A DNA stretch of 5,809 nt from Clostridia bacterium (GTDB lineage: Bacteria; Bacillota; Clostridia; DSM-8532). Shown one piece after another: positions 5,791 through 5,809 of the stretch (the stretch's first letter is position 1; the number at the start of each line of letters is the position of its first letter). The notes beneath the pieces were generated by a model. That model was not told where the DNA came from and made no database searches. It saw nothing but the letters and a program-made list of their open reading frames with translations. The translations under genes and the position numbers were made by a program. The stretch spans positions 1 through 5,809 of the forward strand of contig JAOABT010000032.1 of the NCBI GenBank assembly GCA_026418215.1, given 5' to 3'.

Positions 5791-5809
5791 CTGTCTCTTA
5801 TACACATCT
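5791..5809. other. Tn5 mosaic-end / transposase adapter sequence at contig end (artefact)
   Basis: The final 19 bases are exactly CTGTCTCTTATACACATCT, the reverse complement of the 19-bp Tn5 mosaic end used in transposase-based sequencing libraries. It sits at the very end of the sequence with no transposon genes next to it. It is therefore almost certainly untrimmed adapter rather than a native mobile element. The biological sequence ends at about 5790. Confidence 0.95.

Noticed and set aside
5791..5809. End of a native Tn5/IS50-type transposon
   Set aside because: It is the exact engineered mosaic-end sequence, at the last base of the contig, with no transposase or target duplication; adapter carry-over is far more likely.
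1..5809. CRISPR arrays, tRNA or rRNA genes, insertion sequences, attachment sites
   Set aside because: No regularly spaced direct repeats, cloverleaf-like segments, transposase or integrase genes were seen; nearly all of the window is explained by minus-strand coding sequence.

Overview
The window looks like part of the early (recombination and replication) region of a temperate phage or prophage of a Bacillota-type host. The grounds are a DnaD-type phage replication protein, a RecT annealase next to a RecE-like nuclease, Rad50-like phage ATPase architecture, strong AGGAGG-type ribosome binding sites and very tight gene packing. I cannot name a species. All nine genes lie on the minus strand, so transcription runs from high to low coordinates. 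No gene on the plus strand is credible.

Layout in transcription order: 5791-5809 is not genomic; it is an exact Tn5 mosaic-end (transposase adapter) sequence at the contig end. Then come a 173-residue protein of unknown function (5244-5765), a 117-residue helical unknown (4904-5257), a 560-residue Rad50/SbcC-like ATPase (3244-4926), a 69-residue unknown (3032-3241), the RecT-family single-strand annealing protein (2212-3039), and a PD-(D/E)XK RecE-like exonuclease (1385-2212). A 69-nt gap with a strong imperfect hairpin follows. After it come a DnaD-like replisome organizer (527-1315), a small zinc-ribbon plus helix-turn-helix protein (161-511), and the first 37 codons of a small phage-type gene that runs off the left edge (1-113).

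The first six genes form one coupled chain: neighbours overlap by 14, 23, 8 and 1 nt or are 2 nt apart, and several Shine-Dalgarno sequences lie inside the preceding coding sequence. Known biology of such modules suggests that the nuclease resects double-stranded ends, RecT coats and anneals the resulting single strands, and the ATPase assists end processing or organisation. The DnaD-like protein would recruit the host helicase machinery to the phage origin. The three unknown small proteins share this operon and are candidate accessory factors.

Base composition is roughly half G+C through the sampled part of the main block, but falls to about 31% in positions 1-160. This marks a compositional boundary, as expected of mosaic phage genomes. 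The small gene before recT is also AT-richer (about 39% over 3061-3240). The most interesting open points are the hairpin before the dnaD-like gene, whose arm is complementary to that gene's ribosome binding site, the departures from consensus in the nuclease and ATPase motifs, and the uncharacterised small proteins inside the recombination operon.
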